DNA of 36,837 bases from a bacterium (GTDB lineage Bacteria; JAJVIF01; JAPKYR01): assembly GCA_026394215.1 (NCBI GenBank), contig JAPKYR010000197.1, positions 1 to 36,837 on the forward strand, in the 5' to 3' direction. Under the pieces are notes generated by a model. That model did not search any database, was not told the origin of the DNA, and saw only the letters and a list, made by a program, of their open reading frames with translations. Of this stretch, positions 25,457 through 33,138 are shown in pieces (the first letter of the stretch is position 1; the number at the start of each line of letters is the position of its first letter). The translations under genes were made by a program, and so were the position numbers.

Positions 25457-26022
25457 CCAGTTAAAAGCTGGTCCGGGTCCATGCTGCGTTCAGGCGGATC
25501 GTTCGATGTGAACCAGAAGCTGTGTTCGGAAGAATCGGTTGTATCGATTCCAAGCTGGAATATTGCTACGGGATTCTCCGGAACATAATCGGATCGTGGA
25601 GGGTTGATTCCGGAATGAATGATAATCAGGAATTTTCCGCGATATTCATGATCGGCAAGGTCGACCATCACCCATCCCTGATGGCCTTCAAGGCTTCGCC
25701 ATTGGACCTGAGTTTTCTGCCACAACACTCCGAACTGATCGATTATGGAAATTACGAGCGTAGGATCTGCGTCAGGCATAAGCCTCAAGTCATCAATGAA
25801 TATTGAAATCGAATCGACTGTGTAAGGGGCATACGGAGGCGTGAACTCGACCGCGTAGCCCATCCATGAGCTTAATCCATCGCCAGTGGGCTCTCCTTCG
25901 CCGTAAAAACAATCTTCGTCGATTCGTACAGGGAATGCGAATATCCTGGAAGGCATCGTGAACCACATGACCACGATTGTGAATGAGAATAGAAGTGTAA
26001 AAATCTTTCCTGATCGAAACAT
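25453..26022 (-). CDS. Exported hypothetical protein
   Basis: 189 residues from ATG 26022; the track start at 26049 is a TTG with no added support. The N-terminus (GKIFTLLFSFTIVVMWF) is a signal peptide or membrane anchor. The mature part is beta-rich, with many aromatic residues and no Cys pair beyond CFYGEGEP near the start. Segments such as WQKTQVQWRSLEGHQGWVMV suggest an extracellular binding module, perhaps carbohydrate-binding-like. I do not recognise the family. It is coupled by an ATGA overlap to the extensin-like peptidase gene, so the two products probably act together outside the membrane. Confidence 0.68.
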   Translation of the reverse strand: MFRSGKIFTLLFSFTIVVMWFTMPSRIFAFPVRIDEDCFYGEGEPTGDGLSSWMGYAVEFTPPYAPYTVDSISIFIDDLRLMPDADPTLVISIIDQFGVLWQKTQVQWRSLEGHQGWVMVDLADHEYRGKFLIIIHSGINPPRSDYVPENPVAIFQLGIDTTDSSEHSFWFTSNDPPERSMDPDQLLTG

Positions 26023-26079
26023 AATATGTAAAGAGGTCAAAAATTTCAAACCTGAGTCGATTCAACCATGGCAGGCCGG

Positions 26080-26205
26080 ACTGGTAATTATACCGTAATG
26101 GTAATAATACCGGAAAATACCGTTTGAATATCCAGTTGGCCGGTTTCATGGTTACCCTGGCGGTAACTTCTTACACATACCGTATCCTTATGGTATCCTT
26201 ATGTC
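26080..26205. promoter_or_regulatory. Cluster of TACCG/GGTA motifs and a tandem 11-mer
   Basis: In the gap between divergent genes, TACCG occurs at 26091, 26108 and 26118. GTTACC-CTGGC-GGTAAC is a perfect inverted repeat at 26151-26167. GTATCCTTATG is repeated exactly in tandem at 26182-26192 and 26193-26203. The density suggests protein-binding sites controlling one or both flanking genes. Confidence 0.4.
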
Positions 26206-26253
26206 AATAATTACAGAATAAAAATAAAATTTCATTTTCAGGATAGCAAAACC

Positions 26254-26463
26254 ATGGACAGCCAATACCTGAACCGCGTTGTCACAGTAAGACTCATAAC
26301 CGGTGAAACACTGCCGGACGGAGTACTGTTCTGGGGAAGTTCGGCGATGGGGGAGGATATCCTCTGGTTCGGAATCCCAAAGTCCGACGAGGTCCATAAA
26401 ACCGAAGTTGAGTTCCACATACCAAGGTCGTCGATCGCATATGTCAGACTTGATGGCGATTGA
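26254..26463 (+). CDS. Small conserved-type protein, possibly Sm-like
   Basis: A 69-residue soluble protein. The pattern NRVVTVRLITGETLPDGVLF, a central DILWFGI strand and a C-terminal EFHIPRSSIAYVRL resembles the five-strand Sm/Hfq fold, in which the last strand ends in a hydrophobic I-x-x-V/I-x-P-like segment. This is a pattern match by eye and not a confirmed assignment. The start is ATG with a weak TCAGGA upstream. It begins 231 bases from the divergent start at 26022 and 30 bases before the small lipoprotein gene. Overlapping minus-strand ORFs appear to be shadows. Confidence 0.6.
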   Translation: MDSQYLNRVVTVRLITGETLPDGVLFWGSSAMGEDILWFGIPKSDEVHKTEVEFHIPRSSIAYVRLDGD

Positions 26464-26493
26464 TGCGATATTAATTAATCAGAGAGGCAACCT

Positions 26494-26694
26494 ATGCGTG
26501 AGCGCGTAAAAATAATCCTGATTTTGATTCTGATCGCCGCAGGAATATCAGTTCTTATATCCGGGTGCGGTCCGAAACCACCGTTAAATTATCAGCAGTT
26601 GCAGATCCAGGACTCATCGGAATCGGAGGGCTACGATATCTATTTGTATATTGCGGTAGAAAGGGGTCTCGACGCCGTAAAAGTTGAGGGATAA
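26494..26694 (+). CDS. Small lipoprotein
   Basis: 66 residues: a long hydrophobic signal (IILILILIAAGISVLI) ending in LISGC, so the lipid Cys is near residue 25. The short mature part is polar (PKPPLNYQQLQIQDSSESEG). AGAGAGG before the ATG is a good ribosome binding site. Function unknown. It follows the Sm-like gene and precedes the TPR protein gene on the same strand. Confidence 0.68.
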   Translation: MRERVKIILILILIAAGISVLISGCGPKPPLNYQQLQIQDSSESEGYDIYLYIAVERGLDAVKVEG

Positions 26695-26789
26695 TATCGG
26701 GTCTTTGACCGTTGACAGGGCGAATGGAATCGATGAGATCCAGGTCGGTGCGCGATAAAATTTTCCACTCGTATCCTATGAGCCTTATC

Positions 26790-28895
26790 ATGAAAAATCG
26801 GGAAATGCCATGCCGCCCAGGTCGGGCGGGTTTCGTTATTCTCTGCATAGCGATCCTTTTTCTGATGCTGCCTTCGCATGCAGGGAGCCAGTCGCTCACG
26901 CTCGAAGAATGGCTCGATCTCGGGTGGGGTTACTACAACGCGGGAAATATTGATGATGCATTCAATACATTCCTCGGAATGGTTGAAAATTTTCCCGACT
27001 CCGCCGAGGCGCATCTGGCCCTTGGGGAGATGTATCTTGAGAAAGGAATCGTGGATCACAGCAGAAGCGAAATCCTCACAAGCCTGAATCTCGACGATGA
27101 ATCGGAAATTGCGGCGAGGGCGCATTATCTGTACGCGACCAGTATACGCGAGGAAGATCCGTGGAATGCGCTTCTGCACCTGGATCGCGCGTACCATCTC
27201 GGAAGCAGTCAGGAACTCCAGTTTGAAATCGCCAAGCAGCATCGGTTCTGCATTTTAATAATCCAGATGCCGGAGCGCGCAGAAAGCGGGCTGGTCGTAT
27301 TGCATTATGCTTCGTACCTGATTAGTCAGGAGGAAGCGGATAATCTAGCAAATCAGGCGGAAGGGGCATTGTTCCTTGCCGAAACATACTGCTATTTCGA
27401 CGTCATAAAACCGCTTCACATTTTTCTGTACCCATCGGCAGACGCTGTCCGCGCGGAAGTTATGTATCCTGAAAATGACTGGGACCCAAAGCATCGCGAG
27501 TATCATATTCCTTTCAGCGCGAATATCGATTTCCTGACCCCATTGAGTAACCAGGTTATTTACGACCTTCAGCAATCGATGAACCGCCATGCTGGCGCGC
27601 CGTGGGTAAATGAGGGCCTCCCGGTTGCGATTTCAGAAAAAATTGAGTGGGTTAATCCTGAATTACCGGAGGGCGTCGATAGCTCGGAGGTGCAGGGAGC
27701 GATTTATATCGGATGCGATGACGCTGTCAGGGCGTTGGTCTCAGGGAATTCATTTGTCGATCTGAAATATATTATCCAAAAGGATTACAACCCATATATG
27801 GATTGGTCGGTCAGGCTCGCGGAGTTGGGGAGCTTTCTGAACTGGGTGCGAAGGACTTACGAACGTCAGAAATTCCAGGAGTTGATTACCCAGCCCAATG
27901 TCGAGATCATACTGGGCGCCGACCTCGAAACAATCCGGCAGGACTGGATCACGGAGTTAACGACCGAGCCGAATCTGATATCCGATCCCGAACTCGCGCA
28001 GGTGTTTGTGCAGGGGCTTCCGTTGTCGCCATTGTCGGGCGATCCGGAACTTCCATTGAATGTCCTTAAGGAAGGGCTCAGGCTGTATTTGTCGGGGGAA
28101 AAAGTTACGGGTTTGTGGGAAATCCAAAGGGCGGTCGATCTCGATCCGGGGCTTGCAATCGGCTATTACACGCTCGGCTGGATCGCATGTGTCGAGAAAA
28201 ACTGGAGCGAAGCCGAACAACAGCTCGGCCTTGCCCTGTTGTTGTTCGATACACCCGAGGAAGTGGCATGGTGTCATTCGCTTCTGGTCCCGATTTATCT
28301 TAACCAGCGGCAGTGGGGACGCGCTGAGGCAAGTTGCCGGCAGATTGCATTGTACGGGACATCCCAGGAAGCTGTCGGCTGGGCTACGAATACGCTTCCG
28401 AGGATCGAGCATATCATCGGGCTTCAACCCCCGGAAAAACTCGATGAGAGCGCGCAGGAATTCAGCCTTATGACATCGCTGCTTGAACAGGTCGATAATG
28501 ATTTAAATGGAGTTTCGGGGGATTCTGCACCGACAGGTCCGAATGCCGAGGCAATTAGAAAATATGTAAGCGACATGATGGACGGTGAGCATGCGGAAAA
28601 ACTTGTGAATTTCTATAGTGAGATACTTGCCCAGTATCCAACGGCAATTTTCCGGCATGAAGTCGTAAGTGTCGGGACAATCGGGACCGCTGTTTATGCG
28701 GAAGTGCTTGTCCACGCCGATTTTCCTGCGGTAGCGACGAGTCTGCCGCCCGCATTTCAGGCGTTGAAGCGGGATGGATATCTTCTGATGTTCCAGGCTA
28801 TTCCTTTTGAAGCGGGCTGGAAATTTCTCGACTGGGAGGACGCATGGTTTCCGGATACTGTAGTTTCGTATTCCGTGCATGAACCGGTACAATAA
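26790..28895 (+). CDS. Exported TPR protein with degenerate peptidase-MA-like domain
   Basis: About 701 residues if ATG 26790 is used; TTG 26712 and ATGs 26778 and 26805 are alternatives, none with a strong ribosome binding site. A signal peptide (AGFVILCIAILFLMLPSHAG) follows the start. TPR-like helices (about 35-150) begin LTLEEWLDLGWGYYNAGNID. The central part matches peptidase-MA proteins: HIFLYPSADAVRAEV, and APWVNEGLPVAISEKIE, equivalent to the P-x-W-x-x-EGLA motif. The HExxH expected about a turn before it reads QQSMNRH, so zinc binding is probably lost. More TPR-like helices follow (ALYLSGEKVTG onward), then a C-terminal domain (about 590-701) that looks like a SnoaL/NTF2-type fold. 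It is probably a non-catalytic extracytoplasmic scaffold. Confidence 0.75.
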   Translation: MKNREMPCRPGRAGFVILCIAILFLMLPSHAGSQSLTLEEWLDLGWGYYNAGNIDDAFNTFLGMVENFPDSAEAHLALGEMYLEKGIVDHSRSEILTSLNLDDESEIAARAHYLYATSIREEDPWNALLHLDRAYHLGSSQELQFEIAKQHRFCILIIQMPERAESGLVVLHYASYLISQEEADNLANQAEGALFLAETYCYFDVIKPLHIFLYPSADAVRAEVMYPENDWDPKHREYHIPFSANIDFLTPLSNQVIYDLQQSMNRHAGAPWVNEGLPVAISEKIEWVNPELPEGVDSSEVQGAIYIGCDDAVRALVSGNSFVDLKYIIQKDYNPYMDWSVRLAELGSFLNWVRRTYERQKFQELITQPNVEIILGADLETIRQDWITELTTEPNLISDPELAQVFVQGLPLSPLSGDPELPLNVLKEGLRLYLSGEKVTGLWEIQRAVDLDPGLAIGYYTLGWIACVEKNWSEAEQQLGLALLLFDTPEEVAWCHSLLVPIYLNQRQWGRAEASCRQIALYGTSQEAVGWATNTLPRIEHIIGLQPPEKLDESAQEFSLMTSLLEQVDNDLNGVSGDSAPTGPNAEAIRKYVSDMMDGEHAEKLVNFYSEILAQYPTAIFRHEVVSVGTIGTAVYAEVLVHADFPAVATSLPPAFQALKRDGYLLMFQAIPFEAGWKFLDWEDAWFPDTVVSYSVHEPVQ

Positions 28896-29054
28896 GATAT
28901 TGAATATTTTAAATATATTCATGAATAATAAGAAAATTCAACCTGAAAGAGATTTCTTCAGGCGGTTGATTAAGTCCGATGTGTATTCGCACACTCCGAG
29001 CCGTTGATATTATACCAGTAGATTGCTACGATTCTTCCCCTGGGTAAAATACTC

Positions 29055-29789
29055 GTGAGAACAGCAATTGTATCTGACATACATTCGAACCACGCGGCGC
29101 TCCAATCGGTGCTGGCCAGAATAGATAACCTTCGTTGCGACCGGATAATAAGCACCGGCGATGTAATTGGCTACGCTGCACATCCGAATGAGGTCCTTGA
29201 CCTTATTCGAGACCTCTCGACTGTCACGATCAGGGGCAATCACGATCTGGCGCTTCTGGACCCGGTGGAGGCTGAAACCTTCAATGAGTTCGCGCGCGAG
29301 GCTCTTTTCTGGACCCGAAGCGTGCTGACCCAGGAAAATCTCAATTTTCTAAGGTCTCTTCGCGATCAGGAGCAGATCGACGATATCATCCTCGCGCATG
29401 GAAGCCTTCTCGATCCCGATGAGTATATTTACTCGCCGTTCCAGGCCGCGAGGTCGCGTGAGATCGCGCCATGCAGAATTACCGTGGTCGGGCATACGCA
29501 CTATCCGGAAGTCTACCGCTTCGAGCCGTCGACCGGGCTATGCAGGGATATTCTAGTATCGGAAGGGGAAGTCAAACTTGAGGAAGGATACCGGTATTTA
29601 ATCAATGCGGGGAGTGTGGGGCAGCCTCGCGATGGGGACTGGCGCGCGGGATTCGCGGTTTACGACACTGAAGGAAGCGGTAGCGTTGAGCTTCACAGGC
29701 TGGATTACGACGTGCATCGTACAATGGACCGGATAATGGAGGTTGGTTTGCCATCGATGCTGTCGGAGCGCCTTCTTGAGGGAAGATAA
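29055..29789 (+). CDS. Metallophosphoesterase (MJ0936/YfcE-like)
   Basis: 244 residues with the complete calcineurin-type metal set: SDIHSN (DxH) at 8-13, STGDVIGY (GDxxG), RGNHDLA (GNHD), AHGSL and VVGHTHYPEV (GHTH), then the conserved INAGSVGQPRDG. These are dimetal phosphodiesterases that hydrolyse phosphate mono- or diesters; some members have protein phosphatase activity. The start is GTG with no strong ribosome binding site. It directly precedes the Ser/Thr kinase gene with a 110-base gap, so the pair could form a phosphorylation/dephosphorylation module, but that is an inference. Confidence 0.9.
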   Translation: MRTAIVSDIHSNHAALQSVLARIDNLRCDRIISTGDVIGYAAHPNEVLDLIRDLSTVTIRGNHDLALLDPVEAETFNEFAREALFWTRSVLTQENLNFLRSLRDQEQIDDIILAHGSLLDPDEYIYSPFQAARSREIAPCRITVVGHTHYPEVYRFEPSTGLCRDILVSEGEVKLEEGYRYLINAGSVGQPRDGDWRAGFAVYDTEGSGSVELHRLDYDVHRTMDRIMEVGLPSMLSERLLEGR

Positions 29790-29862
29790 TTTTTACACTG
29801 CATCTATCAAGATAATTCTGATTTCCTCCCAAAACATCCCTGCAATATGCATCAAAAATCAT

Positions 29863-29868
29863 TATAAT
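29863..29868 (+). promoter_or_regulatory. Possible -10 box before the kinase gene
   Basis: TATAAT lies 31 bases before the proposed TTG start of the kinase. A weak -35 (CTGCAA, 17 bases upstream) fits poorly. Confidence 0.28.
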
Positions 29869-29899
29869 ATCCAGAACCATATTTTGGTACCGTATAACA

Positions 29900-30742
29900 T
29901 TGGTTGTAATTACAGGAAAAAGAGGAAAGTACGAAGTTCTCGGTCAGCTTGGAAAAGGCGGCCAGGCGACTGTTTACAAGGCGCAGGATCCGGATCAGCC
30001 CGGAAAACTGTACGCATTGAAAGTTGTCCATATCAGGGGTTGGGAGGATGAGAGTGTTTTCGCGGATGAGGCGTACCAGCGATTCCACTGGGAATACCTT
30101 CTTACAACCAAGCTTCGCCACCCACAGATATCGACCGCGAGCGATTACGGCATCGACAAGGAAAATAAAGTCGTTTTCATGGCAAGGCCATACATCGAAG
30201 GTAATACGCTCACGGAGCTTATTAACATCCGCGGGGCTTTTCCACTGGAGGATGGAAACCGGATAATCCTTTCGCTTGCCGGGGTGCTGGAGTATATCCA
30301 TTCGATGGATATCATCCACTGCGACCTGAAACCGTCCAACGTTTTCATGGAACTTGGCGACCCGATCCTGATCGACTTCGGCCTTGTCGCGGGGAAGGAT
30401 TCGCCGAAATATTTCGTCGGAGGCACGTCGGGAACGATGGCGTATCTTGCGCCCGAGGTCCTCGATCAGAGTACCAAGGAAATGTACCGCTATTCGCCGA
30501 CAAGGGACTGGTGGGGGCTTGGATGTATCGCGTTCGATATTTTCTCGGGCAGAAGGCTTTTTAAAAATACCGAATCGAATGTTTTGAGAAGGGATATCGA
30601 TGGCGGTCTTGCCCGGTTGACGGTTGAAAATGTGCTCGATGGCCATCCGGCAAAATACCTTGTCAATGCCTTGCTTCAGAGAGACCCGACAAAGCGCGTT
30701 GCATCGAGAAAGGTAATTCAGAAAATTATCACCGCACAGTGA
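29900..30742 (+). CDS. Stand-alone Ser/Thr protein kinase
   Basis: 280 residues forming one Hanks-type kinase domain with no transmembrane or sensor region. Visible elements are the Gly-rich loop GKGGQATVYKA (18-28), the ATP Lys in ALKVV (K41), the catalytic loop HCDLKPSN (D142, K144, N147; HRD here is HCD), DFG at 159-161, and the APE of the activation segment (LAPEVL). The HRD Arg is replaced by Cys, which often goes with activation-loop-independent activity. The start is TTG 29900 because no ATG or GTG precedes the Gly loop. Its neighbour is a metallophosphoesterase. The substrates are unknown. Confidence 0.9.
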   Translation: MVVITGKRGKYEVLGQLGKGGQATVYKAQDPDQPGKLYALKVVHIRGWEDESVFADEAYQRFHWEYLLTTKLRHPQISTASDYGIDKENKVVFMARPYIEGNTLTELINIRGAFPLEDGNRIILSLAGVLEYIHSMDIIHCDLKPSNVFMELGDPILIDFGLVAGKDSPKYFVGGTSGTMAYLAPEVLDQSTKEMYRYSPTRDWWGLGCIAFDIFSGRRLFKNTESNVLRRDIDGGLARLTVENVLDGHPAKYLVNALLQRDPTKRVASRKVIQKIITAQ

Positions 30743-30806
30743 TATCCAGTAGTTAGTGCAACTTATTTTCACTCGCTTTCGTCCTGCCATTAGGAAAATA
30801 AAAACA

Positions 30807-30859
30807 CCTCACCCCCTTACCCCCTCTCCAAAATTTGGAGAGGGGGCCAGGGGGTGAGG
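30807..30859. repeat. Dispersed hairpin repeat, CCTCACCCCC type, copy 2
   Basis: CCTCACCCCCTTACCCCCTC... pairs with the right arm ending CAGGGGGTGAGG around a short AT loop. It is the same family as 9237-9288. The element ends 14 bases before the ATG of the following lipoprotein and the GGGAGGA between them serves as its ribosome binding site. Confidence 0.85.
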
Positions 30860-30873
30860 TACGGGAGGATGCG

Positions 30874-31275
30874 ATGTTTAGACTGAAATTCACAATTCTC
30901 TTACTTGTACTCGCGATGTTGCCCTGCGTTTCATCGTGCAAAAAACAACGCACGCCTGAAGAGCAGCAGGTGATTGAAAATCTTCGGCCATTCTGGACCA
31001 GGCTCGAAGATTACAAGCGGGATAATATGAGCTATCCGGCCAGTTGGGACGACTTCATTCGATATGCCAATCTCGGGACGCCGCAAAATCCTTACACCGG
31101 CCAGCCGATGGTCGCGCTTGAGTCCGCCGAAGTCGATCCGGAAAAATCTCCCGGCAATATTTACTACATGAAAGTGGTGCAGGACGATGTGGTGATTAAC
31201 TGCCAGGTGATTATTTTCGGAAGCCGCGGCGAGATCACACGTTACTCCCATGCGGGCCCATTCGCGGAAAAGTAA
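30874..31275 (+). CDS. Small lipoprotein with pseudopilin-like C-terminus
   Basis: 133 residues from ATG 30874, preceded by GGGAGGA at the right spacing; the TTG in the track lies inside the hairpin repeat. The signal peptide (ILLLVLAMLPCVSSC) ends in a lipobox. The middle (SYPASWDDFIRYANLGTPQNPYTGQPM) resembles the C-terminal loop of GspG-type pseudopilins, where NPYTGQP-like sequence is common, but the pilin N-terminal methylation motif is absent. It may be a secreted or surface protein that borrowed that fold. Function unknown. Confidence 0.7.
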   Translation: MFRLKFTILLLVLAMLPCVSSCKKQRTPEEQQVIENLRPFWTRLEDYKRDNMSYPASWDDFIRYANLGTPQNPYTGQPMVALESAEVDPEKSPGNIYYMKVVQDDVVINCQVIIFGSRGEITRYSHAGPFAEK

Positions 31276-31332
31276 AAAGATTCAGGACTTTGGTTTACCT
31301 TAATACTATAGTGAAGTAGCTGACTCTGGACT

Positions 31333-31482
31333 GTGGCGCCTCCACGCGAGCGAAGCGAGCTTGGAGGTGAATGACAATAGTTGTCATTATAGAAACACCT
31401 CCAAACATCCGCCTTCGCACGGACCATTTGTAGAAGCTTGCTGGAATATTGCAGTGCTACGGCGGATGTGTGGAGGCGCCAC
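31333..31482. repeat. Large compound palindromic element
   Basis: Outer arms GTGGCGCCTCCAC (31333-31345) and GTGGAGGCGCCAC (31470-31482) are perfect inverses. Inside are ATGACAATAGTTGTCAT (31371-31387, a perfect 7-bp stem), GGAGGTG with CACCTCC, and ACATCCGCC with GGCGGATGT (31405-31413, 31461-31469). The 150-base element fills the gap before the propeller gene. It shares GTGGCGCCT and CCTTCGCAC with the element at 11037, so they look like one family. Confidence 0.8.
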
Positions 31483-31521
31483 CGGTCTATAAAATAAAGG
31501 TTTTTACCTGAATTAATTACA

Positions 31522-31550
31522 TTGTTTTTCCAGGAACGATTTCATATAAT
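31522..31550 (+). promoter_or_regulatory. Promoter of the propeller-protein gene
   Basis: TTGTTT (31522-31527) and TATAAT (31545-31550) are 17 bases apart, 37 bases before the ATG, with GAGAGGTGG as ribosome binding site between them. Confidence 0.55.
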
Positions 31551-31586
31551 AACTTTATAAATTCAATCCTGAGAGGTGGTCGTACA

Positions 31587-33059
31587 ATGGCTATAATTAT
31601 TCAAAAATTTATTTTGACAGTATTGCTGGTAAGCCTTATCACAGGTTCCTCAGGGAGTGGCGATCTTATCTGGGTTAAGAGTGCAGGGGGCACATCTGGC
31701 TTTATTATGTGTAATGGGATCACAGCACTTTCGGACAATTCGACAGTTGTGACAGGGGCATTTTTGGGATCGGTCACATTTGGATCAGGGGAACCAAACC
31801 AGACTACCTTGGTTCCAACCGGATATGAGGACATCTTCATTGCGCGTTACAACCCAGACGGTAAACTCGCATGGGCGAAGCACTCAGGAGGAGCAGATGA
31901 ATATAGCACGGTACAAGGTAATGGAATCACGACGCTTTCGGACAATTCGACAGTAGTGACAGGGCATTTTACTAGTTCAACTACGTTCGGACAGGATGAA
32001 CTGAACCAGACAGTCCTGATTTCCTCCGGAGGTGACGATTTCTTCATCGCGCGTTACAACCAAGATGGTTCACTCGCCTGGGCAAAAAGCGCTGAAGGTG
32101 CATCTGGTATTGATTACGGCCTTAGAATCACGACACTTTCGGACAATTCGATAGTTGTGACAGGAGTGTTTTATGGATCTGCAACATTCGGGCTGGGTGA
32201 GCCGAACCATACAAACCTGACTTCCGCTGGTTATACGGATATTTTCATCGCGCTTTACAATCCGGACGGTACACTTGAATGGGTGAAGCGCGCTGGAGGA
32301 GCAGATTATGAAGCTAGCAATGGAATCACGACACTTTCGGATAATTCGACTGTCGTAACAGGAGTGTATTATGACTCGATTACGTTCGGACCGGGCGAGC
32401 CGAACCAGGTAACTCTAGCATCTGCTGGAGAATCGGATTTCTTCATCGCGCGTTACAACCCCGATGGCACACTCGCCTGGGCGAAAAGCGCCGGAGGAGC
32501 ATCTTTTGATCAGGGCAAGGGAATCACGACATCTTCGGACAATTCGACAGTCGTAACAGGAGCGTTTTATGACTCGATTACGTTCGGACCGGGCGAGCCG
32601 AACCAGGTAACCTTAAATTCAGCTGGAGAATCGGATTTCTTCATCGCGTGTTACAACCCGGATGGCACACTCACTTGGGCGAAAAGCGCCGGAGGAGTAT
32701 CTATTGATGTGGGTTCTGGAATCACGACACTTTCGGACAATTCGACAGTCATGACAGGATGGTTTAGCAAATCCGCTACATTCGGATCGGGCGAGGCGAA
32801 CGAAATAGTCCTGAATTCCACTGGTTTTATGGATATATTCATCGCGCATTACAACCCGGACGGAACACTCGCCTGGGCGAAACGCACCGGAGGAACAAAT
32901 ATTGGTACTGGTTCTGGAATTACGGCACTTTCGGACAATTCGACAGTCGTGATAGGGAGGTTTCAAGGATCGGCCACATTCGGGCCGGGCGAAGCCAACG
33001 AGACAGTCCTGAACTCCGCTGGTCTAACCGATCTCTTCATCGCGCGATTTAATCCTTAA
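31587..33059 (+). CDS. Secreted seven-repeat beta-propeller protein
   Basis: 490 residues: a signal peptide (FILTVLLVSLITGSSG) followed by seven repeats of about 65 residues. Each repeat contains LAWAKSAGG, ITTLSDNSTVVTG, a TFGPGEPNQVTL turn and DIFIARYNPDG. Seven copies suggest a closed seven-bladed propeller of the SBBP/TIGR-type repeat class. Copies are almost identical at nucleotide level, pointing to recent amplification or ongoing gene conversion. There is no lipobox, so it is secreted or periplasmic. The last repeat ends LFIARFNP. The ligand is unknown. Confidence 0.82.
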   Translation: MAIIIQKFILTVLLVSLITGSSGSGDLIWVKSAGGTSGFIMCNGITALSDNSTVVTGAFLGSVTFGSGEPNQTTLVPTGYEDIFIARYNPDGKLAWAKHSGGADEYSTVQGNGITTLSDNSTVVTGHFTSSTTFGQDELNQTVLISSGGDDFFIARYNQDGSLAWAKSAEGASGIDYGLRITTLSDNSIVVTGVFYGSATFGLGEPNHTNLTSAGYTDIFIALYNPDGTLEWVKRAGGADYEASNGITTLSDNSTVVTGVYYDSITFGPGEPNQVTLASAGESDFFIARYNPDGTLAWAKSAGGASFDQGKGITTSSDNSTVVTGAFYDSITFGPGEPNQVTLNSAGESDFFIACYNPDGTLTWAKSAGGVSIDVGSGITTLSDNSTVMTGWFSKSATFGSGEANEIVLNSTGFMDIFIAHYNPDGTLAWAKRTGGTNIGTGSGITALSDNSTVVIGRFQGSATFGPGEANETVLNSAGLTDLFIARFNP

Positions 33060-33138
33060 GATTTCCCCCTTTTTGAGTTACAATCCCCTCATTCCCAATG
33101 TTATCTGACTAACCAGATATCGGGACAGGAGAATCGCG

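Noticed and set aside
26640-27242. 200-residue minus-strand ORF opposite the TPR gene
   Set aside because: It overlaps the conserved signal peptide and TPR region on the other strand; its translation shows no domain.
29852-30790. 312-residue minus-strand ORF over the kinase gene
   Set aside because: It lies antisense to a kinase with all catalytic motifs, has no ribosome binding site and no family-like composition.
32619-32966. Minus-strand ORF inside the propeller gene
   Set aside because: It is produced by the antisense of the blade repeats and has no coding signals.
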